Below are positions 16,740-25,261 of a stretch of 64,000 nt of DNA, piece by piece. How positions within the stretch are numbered: position 1 is the stretch's first letter; every line of letters begins with the position of its first letter. A program made the position numbers and the translations under genes. The DNA is from Erythrobacter insulae (GTDB taxonomy: Bacteria; Pseudomonadota; Alphaproteobacteria; Sphingomonadales; Sphingomonadaceae): the NCBI RefSeq assembly GCF_007004095.1, contig NZ_VHJK01000002.1, positions 186,001-250,000 on the forward strand. The letters are read 5' to 3'. A model generated the notes under the pieces. That model made no database searches. It saw only the letters and a list, made by a program, of their open reading frames with translations, and had not been told where the DNA came from.

Positions 16740-17582
16740 TCACCCATGCCCGCGGCCGCGCGCTGTTCTGGCCAAAGCCAGCACCTGTTCGCTTTTCATC
16801 GGCTGTGCACGCAGGAAACCCTGCCAATATTCGCACCCTTCCGAGATGATCGCCACGCGCTGAATCTCGCTTTCAATACCCTCGGCATAAACATCAAGCT
16901 CAAGCGCGCGAGCGAGCGCGATGATCGCCCGGAACACCGCCAGCGCTTTAGGATCGCCCGGCACGCCTTCGACCATGATTTTGTCGAGCTTGATCGCGTC
17001 CAATGGCAATTCACGCAGATATCTAAAATTGCAGAAGCCCGCGCCAAAATCGTCCAGCGCCGTGCGAAAACCCAGACTGCGCAGCGCGCCCAGCGCCTCG
17101 CTTGCCTGCTTCAAATTTCGCAGCAGCAGATCCTCTGTAATCTCCAGCATCAGCCGCGACGGTGCAATTTCACTGCGCCCGATCAATTCCGCAAAATCGG
17201 CCGCAAAGCGGGGGTTGCCCAATTCTTCGGGTGTGATGTTCAGCGACAGGCTTAATTCTTCCGGCCATGCAGCTGCGTTTTCCAACGCGCGGGCCACGAC
17301 ATGACGCGATAGCGGCGCGACCAAGGCGGCCCGTTCGGCAATGGCAAACAGATCGCGCGCGCCAATCTCTCCCAATGTCGGGTGCTTCCACCGCGATAAA
17401 GCCTCTGCGCCGACAACGGCACCGGTGCTGCCTGAAAACTGGGGCTGAAACAGGACCTCGATCTCTGATCGGTCAAGCGCGCTCAGCAGATCGCTGTCGA
17501 GCGCCGATTCCTTCACACCCGGAAACGATCCGCGGGTCGGCCCTCGTAGGGAATGAGTCAAAGATGTTCGGTCTGTTTGCAT
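16740..17582 (-). CDS. Stand-alone EAL domain protein, predicted cyclic-di-GMP phosphodiesterase
   Basis: This 280-residue protein is almost entirely one EAL domain, which hydrolyses cyclic-di-GMP to pGpG. The expected catalytic and metal residues are present: E60 in EALSRW, N in LNITPEE, E in LEITED, the DD pair in LDDFGAGF, K in IKLDK, E in AEGIES and Q in QGFLRA. No GGDEF, PAS, receiver or membrane segment precedes it, so it is probably cytosolic and constitutive or partner-controlled. The loop-6 sequence DFGAGFCNF departs slightly from DFGTGYSS. It is divergent from nadK with 162 bases between. Confidence 0.9.
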   Translation of the reverse strand: MQTDRTSLTHSLRGPTRGSFPGVKESALDSDLLSALDRSEIEVLFQPQFSGSTGAVVGAEALSRWKHPTLGEIGARDLFAIAERAALVAPLSRHVVARALENAAAWPEELSLSLNITPEELGNPRFAADFAELIGRSEIAPSRLMLEITEDLLLRNLKQASEALGALRSLGFRTALDDFGAGFCNFRYLRELPLDAIKLDKIMVEGVPGDPKALAVFRAIIALARALELDVYAEGIESEIQRVAIISEGCEYWQGFLRAQPMKSEQVLALARTARGRGHG

Positions 17583-17744
17583 AAATCGCCCTTAGACGAT
17601 CATATCAGCGAAACCTTACTACAATTGCAATCCGACCGAATTTGGAACATCAGGATAACTGACTACCGCCGTTTGGGATCGCAGCGGCATGCAACACCTA
17701 TGATATGGGATCGGCATTGTGGCTTAGGGGGCCTTAAAACCGTA

Positions 17745-18575
17745 ATGACGACTGCGACCAAACCTGCAACCAATGGCGCGACCAACGGATTGACCAACCC
17801 CTATGCCCGCATGGCTTTGGTGGCATCCGATACGCCTAACGCTCAGGAAGCTTACGACGCATTGCTTGGCCAACAGGACTGGTGCCCTCTCGAAGAAGCG
17901 GATGTCGCCGTTGTTCTGGGTGGGGACGGGTTCATGCTGCAAACATTGCACGCAATGCTCGATGTTGGCCGGATCATACCGGCCTATGGGATGAATTTGG
18001 GCACAGTCGGGTTTCTGATGAACCGCTATGACAAACGCGCCGTGATCGCCAACCGGCTGGCCAAGGCTCACAGCAAACGGATTGCACCGCTGCGCATGGA
18101 AGCGATCCTGCAGGATGGTGAGAAGCAATCACTTTGCGCGATCAACGAAGTCTCGCTGCTGCGTGAAACGCGCCAGACCGCCAAAATCGAAGTTACCGTG
18201 GGCAGCCGTGTGCGGATCAAGGAATTGGTCGGTGATGGTGTGCTGGTGGCGACCCCTGCGGGCTCGACCGCCTACAATCTATCGGCGAATGGCCCGATTC
18301 TGCCGCTCGACAGCCAGATGCTGGCCCTTACCCCGATCAGCCCGTTTCGCCCGCGCAGGTGGCGCGGCGCGATTCTGCCTGACCGTATGCGAATCAGATT
18401 GCGGGTGCTCGACCATGAAAAACGACCGGTTGCAGCCGTCGCCGATCAAAAGGAATTGCGCCATATCGCGGAGGTAACATTGGAGATTGCGCACGATACC
18501 GAGCTGGAGCTGCTGTTTGATCCGGGCCAGTCGCTGGAAGAGCGGATCGTGGCAGAGCAATTTGTCACGGATTGA
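17745..18575 (+). CDS. nadK: NAD kinase
   Basis: NAD kinase phosphorylates NAD to NADP. The 276-residue protein has the GGDGFMLQTLH ATP/NAD motif, the family segments GMNLGTVGFLMN and NEVSLLRE, and the glycine-rich TPAGSTAYNLSANGPI. The ATG at 17745 is taken as the start. The open frame extends 192 bases further upstream but that part shows no family similarity and overlaps the divergent promoter region. The first 20 residues are Thr/Asn/Ala-rich and probably flexible; an internal start at MALVASD is also possible. Confidence 0.93.
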   Translation: MTTATKPATNGATNGLTNPYARMALVASDTPNAQEAYDALLGQQDWCPLEEADVAVVLGGDGFMLQTLHAMLDVGRIIPAYGMNLGTVGFLMNRYDKRAVIANRLAKAHSKRIAPLRMEAILQDGEKQSLCAINEVSLLRETRQTAKIEVTVGSRVRIKELVGDGVLVATPAGSTAYNLSANGPILPLDSQMLALTPISPFRPRRWRGAILPDRMRIRLRVLDHEKRPVAAVADQKELRHIAEVTLEIAHDTELELLFDPGQSLEERIVAEQFVTD

Positions 18576-18659
18576 GCATTTTCCTGCCAAACCCTCTTGC
18601 AATGAAATCCGAGCGCCCATATAGGCGCTGCTCGCACCGGAGAGACAACCGGTTGCTGT

Positions 18660-18734
18660 TCCCCGATAGCTCAGCGGTAGAGTAGGTGACTGTTAATCAC
18701 TTGGCCGTAGGTTCGAATCCTACTCGGGGAGCCA
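18660..18734 (+). tRNA. tRNA-Asn (GTT)
   Basis: A full cloverleaf is present: acceptor arms TCCCCGA and TCGGGGA, a D arm, the anticodon loop with GTT in CTGTTAA, and the TTCGAAT T-loop. The CCA end is encoded at 18732-18734. Confidence 0.97.
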
Positions 18735-18765
18735 TTTTCCTTACACTTCAGACTTTGGCCTGGGC

Positions 18766-19521
18766 CTAGATCCCAGCCAAAAGTCGTGCGCCCACTACAA
18801 ACACCAGTGCTGCGGTTAGCCATCTGATCCAACGCTTTGGCAACAGTTTTAGCGCCATCAGGCTGCCGATCTGTCCGCCAATCGCAACGGCTATCAACAG
18901 CGGCAGCGCGGCACCTAAAGCGCCGCCGAATGCGCCCGGTCCCTGTTTAAGCAATTGCCCCGCAAGGCCGAACAGGGAATTCACAAGAATGAAGAAACTC
19001 GCCGTCGCGGCGATGGCGCGCGGATTGTCCCAACGGATCAAATGCAGCAACGGGGCTAGGAATATACCTCCCCCGATACCCACCAATCCCGCCAGATATC
19101 CCAGCGGCGCAGCAATGACCGGCATATACCGGGCGATACGATGGGGCTCTTCCCCCTGCTCTTCATGCAGCGGGATAAACATCGTAACCGCCGTGAGCAC
19201 AAGGCTCGCGCCCAGCAGCGTCATAAAATTCGCCTGGCCGATCGGTGTCAGCCCGCCAATAAGTGCAGCGGGCGCAGCAATCGCAGTCATCAGGATAGCG
19301 CCGCGCCACGGCGTGACACCCGACCTGCCAAAGCGCAGCGTGCCCCCTGCAACGACCACGATATTGCAGGCCAGCGCCACCATCGGTAGCAACCGGTAAT
19401 CGAGGCCAGAGATCGCCAGCAACGCGGCGTAGGTCGATCCTCCTCCGAAGCCAACGCTGGCATAAAGCAGCGCGGTAACAAGGAATGTGAGCGCCAGCAG
19501 AACTGGAACCGCTCCGATCAT
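18766..19521 (-). CDS. TauE/SafE family membrane permease
   Basis: This 251-residue protein has about eight membrane segments and the family motifs GFGGGSTYAALL (residues 27-38) and VGIGGGIFLAPLL in the second half, the internal repeat typical of TauE/SafE (DUF81). Members export sulfite, sulfoacetate or related anions, but the family is broad and the substrate cannot be read from sequence. It follows secA by 28 bases on the same strand with no terminator visible, so it may be the tail of the secA transcript. Confidence 0.87.
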   Translation of the reverse strand: MIGAVPVLLALTFLVTALLYASVGFGGGSTYAALLAISGLDYRLLPMVALACNIVVVAGGTLRFGRSGVTPWRGAILMTAIAAPAALIGGLTPIGQANFMTLLGASLVLTAVTMFIPLHEEQGEEPHRIARYMPVIAAPLGYLAGLVGIGGGIFLAPLLHLIRWDNPRAIAATASFFILVNSLFGLAGQLLKQGPGAFGGALGAALPLLIAVAIGGQIGSLMALKLLPKRWIRWLTAALVFVVGARLLAGI

Positions 19522-19549
19522 CGCAACCGCGCCCCTTTGCCGCGCGCGT

Positions 19550-22321
19550 TTATGCGTTCAGCTTTGCATTCGGGTTGTTCGCCGAGCCGTGGCAATGCTT
19601 ATATTTGTTTCCGCTGCCGCATGGGCATGGTGCATTCCGGCTGACATTGAGGTTCGCGTAGGGATTATCGGTGTTGGAACCACCCGGACCGGATGCCGCG
19701 CGCGGCGAACCTGCCAGCGATCCGAACAGTTCAGGCCGCTGTTCCGACCCATCGCCATCATTCGAATTGTCGAGCCCCGTGAGCGGATCGATATGCCCGG
19801 TCAGGAAATCGGGCAAATCAGGCAGAGCCTGTGTTTGCGGCTGCGAGATCTGCAGCTCGGATTTGAACAGGATCTTTGTGACTTCGCCGCGCAACGTATC
19901 CAGCATCGTTTCGAACAGGCCGAAGGCTTCCTGTTTGTATTCATTAATCGGCTGTTTCTGGGCGATGCCGCGCATCCAGATTACCTGACGCAACGCATCA
20001 AGCGTGGCGAGGTGTTCTTTCCAGTGGAAATCGAGCTGACGCAGCAGCACGTCTTTTTCCACCATGCGCCAGATGCTCGGATCGTTTTTAGCGATCTTCT
20101 CTTCCATCATCTTGTCGGTCTCGGTGCGCAGACGCTCTTCGAAAATTTCAGGTTCAACCTGATCTTCCTCGATCCATTCTTCAAACGGGAAGGAAAGACC
20201 GAATACTTCTTCGACGCGTTCTTTAAGGCCTTCGATGTCCCACTGCTCCGGATATGATCCGGGAGGGCAAGCGGTGCCGACAATCGAATTGATCGTATCA
20301 TGGCGCATATCCAGCACCACGTCATCGACGCTTTCCGATTCCATGATTTCGCCGCGCTGTTCGTAAATGACCTTGCGCTGGTCGTTCATCACATCATCAT
20401 ATTGCACGACCTGCTTACGCGTGTCGTAATTGCGCGCCTCGACCTTCTTCTGAGCGGTTTCAATCGCTTTCGACAGCCATTTCGAACCAATCGCCTCGCC
20501 GTCTTCGAGGTTTGAATTCATCATTTTCGAAAACAGCGTGTCTGGACCGAAAATCCGCAGCAGATCATCCTCAAGGCACAGATAGAAACGTGACAGGCCC
20601 GGATCGCCCTGACGACCGGAACGACCGCGCAGCTGGTTATCGATCCGCCGGCTTTCATGCCGTTCTGTGCCGAGCACGAACAGACCGCCCGCTTCGAGAA
20701 CTTTCTGCTTCTCTATCGCGACTTCTTCTTTGACTCTAGCAATCACTGCGTCTTTCTCCGGCCCGTCTTCCATCGCGCCGGTTTCATCCTCGATCCTGAA
20801 ATCAAGGTTCCCGCCAAGTTGAATATCGGTTCCGCGGCCCGCCATATTGGTCGCGATTGTTACCGCGCCCAAACGGCCTGCCTGCGCCACGATGTGCGCT
20901 TCGCGTTCGTGCTGGCGCGCATTAAGCACTTCATGCTTCACGCCTTCTTTATCGAGGAACTGGCTGAGCAATTCGGATTTCTCGATTGAAACCGTGCCGA
21001 CCAGCACGGGCTGCCCGATCTCATGCTTTTCCTTGATGGCGACCGCGATAGCGGCGAATTTGTCCATCGTATTCTTGTAGAATTCGTCTTCTTCATCGAT
21101 CCGCGCGACAGGGAGATTGGTCGGAATTTCGACAACGTTGACGCTGTAGATATCCCAGAATTCCGATGCTTCTGTCGCAGCCGTACCGGTCATGCCAGAC
21201 AGTTTGGGATACATGCGGAAAAAATTCTGGAAGGTAACAGACGCCATGGTCTGGTTTTCCGGCTCGATCTTGACGCCTTCCTTGGCTTCGACTGCTTGGT
21301 GCAAACCATTAGACCAGCGCCGGCCTTCCATCATCCGGCCAGTGAATTCGTCGATGATCACGACCTTGCCGTCTTTGACGATGTAATTGTCATCGCGCTT
21401 GAACATATGGACCGCTTTGAGCGCCTGATCGAGGTGATGGACAACCTGGGTATTTTCGACATCGTAAAGGTTGTCAGTTTCCAGCATCCCCTTGGAAATC
21501 AGCAACTGTTCCGTCTGCTCCAGCCCGTCTTCGGTTAGCTGGATGCTTTTGGATTTCTCGTCTTTTTCGTACCAGTCTTCCGGGATCTCTTTGGCGACTT
21601 CATCCAGCGCGACATACAGATCGGATTTGTCCTCTGTCGGTCCCGAAATGATAAGCGGCGTGCGCGCTTCATCGATCAGGATGGAATCCACCTCATCCAC
21701 AATCGCAAAGTTAAACGGACGCTGCACCATTTGCGCGCGTTCGTGTTTCATATTGTCGCGCAGGTAATCGAACCCAAACTCGTTGTTGGTGCCGTATGTG
21801 ATATCCGCATTGTAAGCGTCACGCTTCGCCGTTTCGTCCATGTTCGGCACAACCACACCGATGGTCAGACCCATCCAGTTGTACAGCTGTCCCATCCATT
21901 CGGCGTCACGCGCGGCGAGGTAATCATTGACCGTAACAACGTGGACACCCTTGCCCTCGATCGCGTTGAGATACACAGCGAGCGTCGCCATGAGGGTTTT
22001 ACCCTCACCCGTGCGCATCTCGGCGATTTCACCGCGATGCAGTACGATGCCGCCGATCATCTGCACATCAAAGTGCCGCATCCCGAAAACGCGCGTCGAT
22101 GCCTCGCGGATCGTCGCAAACGCCTCTGGCATGATATCATCCAGGGTGCTGCCATTGTCCAAAAGGCCGCGGAACTTGTCGGTCTGCGCGCGCAGCTCAT
22201 CATCTGAAAGCGTTTGAAGCTGAGGCTCAAGCGCATTGATTTCATTGACGATCTTGCCAACAGATTTGATGTAACGGTCATTCGATGAACCGAAGACCGA
22301 TTTCATGAGCGAGTTGAACAT
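19550..22321 (-). CDS. secA: Preprotein translocase ATPase SecA
   Basis: SecA drives export of unfolded preproteins through SecYEG. The 923-residue protein has Walker A MRTGEGKT, the [19 protein letters not shown] motor signature, [10 protein letters not shown], the helical wing and scaffold domains, and the C-terminal zinc-binding SEC-C motif [15 protein letters not shown] Gly/Pro/Asn-rich linker precedes the zinc motif. The start at 22321 has only a weak, distant AAGG as ribosome site, which suits translational control. A small secreted protein gene lies 122 bases upstream on the same strand. Confidence 0.98.
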   Translation of the reverse strand: MFNSLMKSVFGSSNDRYIKSVGKIVNEINALEPQLQTLSDDELRAQTDKFRGLLDNGSTLDDIMPEAFATIREASTRVFGMRHFDVQMIGGIVLHRGEIAEMRTGEGKTLMATLAVYLNAIEGKGVHVVTVNDYLAARDAEWMGQLYNWMGLTIGVVVPNMDETAKRDAYNADITYGTNNEFGFDYLRDNMKHERAQMVQRPFNFAIVDEVDSILIDEARTPLIISGPTEDKSDLYVALDEVAKEIPEDWYEKDEKSKSIQLTEDGLEQTEQLLISKGMLETDNLYDVENTQVVHHLDQALKAVHMFKRDDNYIVKDGKVVIIDEFTGRMMEGRRWSNGLHQAVEAKEGVKIEPENQTMASVTFQNFFRMYPKLSGMTGTAATEASEFWDIYSVNVVEIPTNLPVARIDEEDEFYKNTMDKFAAIAVAIKEKHEIGQPVLVGTVSIEKSELLSQFLDKEGVKHEVLNARQHEREAHIVAQAGRLGAVTIATNMAGRGTDIQLGGNLDFRIEDETGAMEDGPEKDAVIARVKEEVAIEKQKVLEAGGLFVLGTERHESRRIDNQLRGRSGRQGDPGLSRFYLCLEDDLLRIFGPDTLFSKMMNSNLEDGEAIGSKWLSKAIETAQKKVEARNYDTRKQVVQYDDVMNDQRKVIYEQRGEIMESESVDDVVLDMRHDTINSIVGTACPPGSYPEQWDIEGLKERVEEVFGLSFPFEEWIEEDQVEPEIFEERLRTETDKMMEEKIAKNDPSIWRMVEKDVLLRQLDFHWKEHLATLDALRQVIWMRGIAQKQPINEYKQEAFGLFETMLDTLRGEVTKILFKSELQISQPQTQALPDLPDFLTGHIDPLTGLDNSNDGDGSEQRPELFGSLAGSPRAASGPGGSNTDNPYANLNVSRNAPCPCGSGNKYKHCHGSANNPNAKLNA

Positions 22322-22443
22322 GGAAGAGGTGCCTTAATGTCGATGCTGCCCGCACAATCGGGGCCAATGCAATTTTGAAAAAAATCGAGAAGAACGGCGC
22401 GCAGCCTGAACAGGCGCGCGAAAACCTTTAGGAATCGAGGACG

Positions 22444-22719
22444 CTATTCGTAAGCGCGATCAATGCCCATAAGCACCGGCATCCGCAGCGATTGCGGACG
22501 CGGGAGACGCGTATTTTCAGCCGCGTCTTTTTTACCAACAGAGGCAATGCCGGGGCTCGCATCAGACTGGATATGCCTGTCCGATGCGGCGTTCTCGGCG
22601 CTCGCCATGACGCTTGCATTGCAGGCAGAAGACGTGTGCGCATAGGACGCAGTCGCAGTACCGCCTAAAGCGGCAAGGCCTGAAAGCAGGGCCAGAAAGG
22701 CAAACAGCTTACGCGTCAT
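22444..22719 (-). CDS. Small secreted protein of unknown function directly upstream of secA
   Basis: The 91-residue product has a clear signal peptide (MTRKLFAFLALLSGLAALGG then TATAS) and a polar body of low complexity. Its C-terminal end is basic and Pro-rich: RLPRPQSLRMPVLMGIDRAYE without the last residue is the notable tail. No domain is recognised. The architecture, a short exported ORF immediately 5' of and codirectional with secA, resembles SecM-secA in enterobacteria. The sequence does not contain the E. coli SecM arrest motif. An in-frame ATG at 22749 is an alternative start, but the ATG at 22719 gives a better signal peptide. Confidence 0.65.
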   Translation of the reverse strand: MTRKLFAFLALLSGLAALGGTATASYAHTSSACNASVMASAENAASDRHIQSDASPGIASVGKKDAAENTRLPRPQSLRMPVLMGIDRAYE

Positions 22720-22818
22720 AAGCGTGTCAGATAGGCGTTTTGTTCGCAAACGTCCACTCGCATTGCAGACCGATTCACCGATTTACTGCAATTGCTCGCT
22801 CGCCTAAGCGATACCGGT

Positions 22819-24045
22819 ATGGATATCGAAACCTCGCCCCTCGCTCAGCCCTTTCCCGAAATGCCTGCGATTAACGGTGTGACACTGCGCGTGGCGCGTG
22901 CGCGCTACAAAGACTGGGATCGCTGCGATCTGACATTTGTGGCGCTTGATGAAGGCACCAGTGTAGCCGGTGTTTTCACCCAAAGCGCATGTGCCTCAAC
23001 CGAGGTCGAGATGGGGCGCAAACAGCTGAAAGCGGGCACCGCGCGCGCTTTGATTGTGAACGCTGGCAACTCGAATGCTTTTACCGGGCATCGCGGCGCA
23101 GAGGCTGTTGAGCAGATCATGACACAAGTCAGCGAGGGTCTTGGCTGCGCACCTGATGAAGTTTTCGTCTCTTCAACCGGTGTCATCGGGGTGCCACTGC
23201 CAAAAGATCGCGCTCGCGAAGGCGTGGCTGCGGTGCTTTCGGCGCGCCCCTGCGGGTGGGAAGACGCAGCAGCGGCAATCTCCACGACAGACACTTTTGC
23301 AAAAGGCGCGCATGCCAGCGCGATGATTGGCGATACCCGTGTGGAATTGTGCGGAATTATCAAAGGATCGGGCATGATTGCGCCGGATATGGCGACCATG
23401 CTCGGTTACATATTCACCGACGCAGACGTTGCCCCAGAATTTCTGCAAGAGCTGCTGAATAATGCGAATGCACAAACCTATAGCTGCATCACAGTAGACG
23501 GAGATACCTCGACAAGTGACACTGTGCTCGCCTTTGCAACCGGAAAATCGGCACATCCCCGTATCGCGGGCTGGGACAGTCCGGGGGCCGATGCCTTTGC
23601 CGCCGCGCTGACCGATATATGCCGCGAGCTGGCGCAATTGGTGGTGAGAGACGGGGAAGGCGCAAGCAAGTTCATCAGCGTGCGCGTAACCGGCGCGGTG
23701 AGCGATGAAAGCGCCCGCCGCATCGGTCTATCGATTGCCAATTCGCCGCTCGTAAAAACGGCTATCGCAGGCGAAGATGCCAATTGGGGCCGCGTTGTCA
23801 TGGCGGTCGGCAAAGCGGGAGAACCCGCCAACCGCGACACGTTATCCATCGCATTCGGCGGCGTTTGGGCTGCGCGTGGCGGAGTGCCGGTTGAAGATTA
23901 CGACGAAGCGCCGGTAGCAAAGCATCTGCAAGGTGACGCTATCGATCTCGCTGTCGATCTGGGCATGGGCGATGGTCATGCAGAAGTGTGGACCTGTGAT
24001 CTCACCCACGGATACATTTCGATCAACGCGGATTATCGTAGCTGA
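22819..24045 (+). CDS. argJ: Bifunctional glutamate N-acetyltransferase/amino-acid acetyltransferase ArgJ
   Basis: ArgJ transfers the acetyl group from acetylornithine to glutamate, closing the arginine acetyl cycle; some members also use acetyl-CoA. The 408-residue precursor shows the N-terminal INGVTLRVARARYK, the STTDTFAK segment and the self-cleavage region KGSGMIAPDMATMLGYI, where the Thr after MA becomes the new N-terminal nucleophile. The C-terminus ends with the usual HGYISINADYRS. The ATG at 22819 is preferred over an in-frame ATG 27 bases upstream. The next gene begins one base after its stop. Confidence 0.95.
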   Translation: MDIETSPLAQPFPEMPAINGVTLRVARARYKDWDRCDLTFVALDEGTSVAGVFTQSACASTEVEMGRKQLKAGTARALIVNAGNSNAFTGHRGAEAVEQIMTQVSEGLGCAPDEVFVSSTGVIGVPLPKDRAREGVAAVLSARPCGWEDAAAAISTTDTFAKGAHASAMIGDTRVELCGIIKGSGMIAPDMATMLGYIFTDADVAPEFLQELLNNANAQTYSCITVDGDTSTSDTVLAFATGKSAHPRIAGWDSPGADAFAAALTDICRELAQLVVRDGEGASKFISVRVTGAVSDESARRIGLSIANSPLVKTAIAGEDANWGRVVMAVGKAGEPANRDTLSIAFGGVWAARGGVPVEDYDEAPVAKHLQGDAIDLAVDLGMGDGHAEVWTCDLTHGYISINADYRS

Positions 24046-24046
24046 T

Positions 24047-24850
24047 ATGAGCAAACTTTCTCCCCTTGATGCCGAGATCCGCGATCTTTTTCGCTTTGCC
24101 GCACAGCGATCCATGCTGCCGCGTTTCCGCGCGCTGACAGACAGCGAGATTGAGATGAAGGCTGAGGATGATCCCGTCACCGTCGTCGACCGGGAGATTG
24201 AGAGTTTTCTGACCGATGCCCTTACCAAACTCGCGCCCGGTGTTGCCGTGGTTGGCGAAGAAGCGGTTCATGCCGACAAATCGGTGCTCGGTCACTTGTC
24301 CGATCAATCCTGGATCATTGATCCACTGGATGGAACCGCGAACTTTACCGAAGGAAAAGAGCCATTTGGCATAATCATCGCTTTGGCAGACGGCGGAAAG
24401 GCTGTTGCCGGATGGCTCTATGATCCAATTGCTGACCGCCTGTGCCACGCCAAAGCCGGCGAAGGGGCATTCATCAATGGCGAAAAAATAAAAGCCCGCA
24501 CCACTGGCGAAACGCCGCCGGTCGCGGCAATCAGCCGGATGTTTCTCACCGAAGATCAATGCACCGAATTTGACGCAAAAATCGCACCGCATTACACGCT
24601 GACTGACATACCCCGCTGCGCTGCCGAGCAGTATCCGCGATTGGCGTTGGGACAAAACGACGTATCTACGTTCGAGCGAACGCTGGCATGGGATCACGCC
24701 GCCGGGGCGTTGTGGCTTAATGAAGCAGGCGGCAAGGTCGCACGGCCCGATGGCAGCGATTACCGCGTGGACGAACACGAAATGCCCGGCCTTCTGGGCG
24801 CATCGAGCCCCGCGATATGGGAAGCATTTGCCCAGCGAATGCGGGCCTGA
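24047..24850 (+). CDS. Inositol monophosphatase family phosphatase
   Basis: This 267-residue Mg-dependent, Li-sensitive-type phosphatase has DDPVTVVDREIE, the GEE metal ligand pair in VVGEEAVH, the core WIIDPLDGTANF and the C-terminal WDHAAGALWLNEAGG. The family includes inositol-1-phosphatase, histidinol-phosphatase and 3',5'-bisphosphate nucleotidase. DGTANF fits the general IMPase pattern better than the DGTKSF of HisN enzymes, but this is weak evidence. It starts one base after the argJ stop and is surely co-transcribed with it. Confidence 0.88.
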   Translation: MSKLSPLDAEIRDLFRFAAQRSMLPRFRALTDSEIEMKAEDDPVTVVDREIESFLTDALTKLAPGVAVVGEEAVHADKSVLGHLSDQSWIIDPLDGTANFTEGKEPFGIIIALADGGKAVAGWLYDPIADRLCHAKAGEGAFINGEKIKARTTGETPPVAAISRMFLTEDQCTEFDAKIAPHYTLTDIPRCAAEQYPRLALGQNDVSTFERTLAWDHAAGALWLNEAGGKVARPDGSDYRVDEHEMPGLLGASSPAIWEAFAQRMRA

Positions 24851-24872
24851 CCTACCTAAAGGTCAAGCCCGC
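24841..24872. terminator. Hairpin between convergent phosphatase and trxA genes
   Basis: GCGGGCCTGACCT and AGGTCAAGCCCGC pair over 13 positions with one mismatch around ACCTAA. The left arm includes the stop codon of the phosphatase gene. There is no T-run on either side, so termination activity is uncertain. Confidence 0.4.
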
Positions 24873-24891
24873 AATTCTTAACGTCCGAAAA

Positions 24892-25212
24892 TCAAATTTC
24901 GCTTTCGATCCAGTCTTTAAGCTGGCTTTTGGGAGCCGCGCCTACTTTTCGCGCAACGGCTTCACCGTTCTTGAACAGCACCATGAGCGGAATTGATTGC
25001 ACACCCATTTCGGCCGGGATGCCCGTGTTTTCCATAATATCCATCTTGGCGATGGTGACTTTACCGTTCAGCTCATCGCTGATTTCCTCAAGCGCCGGAG
25101 CAATCATTTTGCACGGCCCGCACCAATCGGCCCAGAAATCGACCAGAACGGGTGTGTCGCTTTCCAGCACATCGGTTTTGAAATTTTCGTCGGTCACATT
25201 GATGGTGGCCAT
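24892..25212 (-). CDS. trxA: Thioredoxin
   Basis: The 106-residue protein is a standard thioredoxin with the active site WCGPCK (C31, C34) and the cis-Pro segment QSIPLMVLFKNG. It reduces disulfides in enzymes such as ribonucleotide reductase. The ATG at 25212 is preceded by AGGAGA at seven bases, so the in-frame extension to 25284 into addA is rejected. It is 49 bases downstream of the addA stop, and this addB-addA-trxA order is common in alphaproteobacteria. Confidence 0.97.
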   Translation of the reverse strand: MATINVTDENFKTDVLESDTPVLVDFWADWCGPCKMIAPALEEISDELNGKVTIAKMDIMENTGIPAEMGVQSIPLMVLFKNGEAVARKVGAAPKSQLKDWIESEI

Positions 25213-25261
25213 GATGTTTCTCCTGTAATTGGGTTGATCCCTATCTAGGCGGATTTCCCGC

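Noticed and set aside
17644..17673. GGAAC and CGTT upstream of nadK, possible EcfG promoter
   Set aside because: The spacer is 21 bases, too long for the consensus of 16 or 17.
17553..17744. In-frame upstream extension of nadK
   Set aside because: It shows no similarity to NAD kinases and overlaps the divergent promoter region of the EAL gene.
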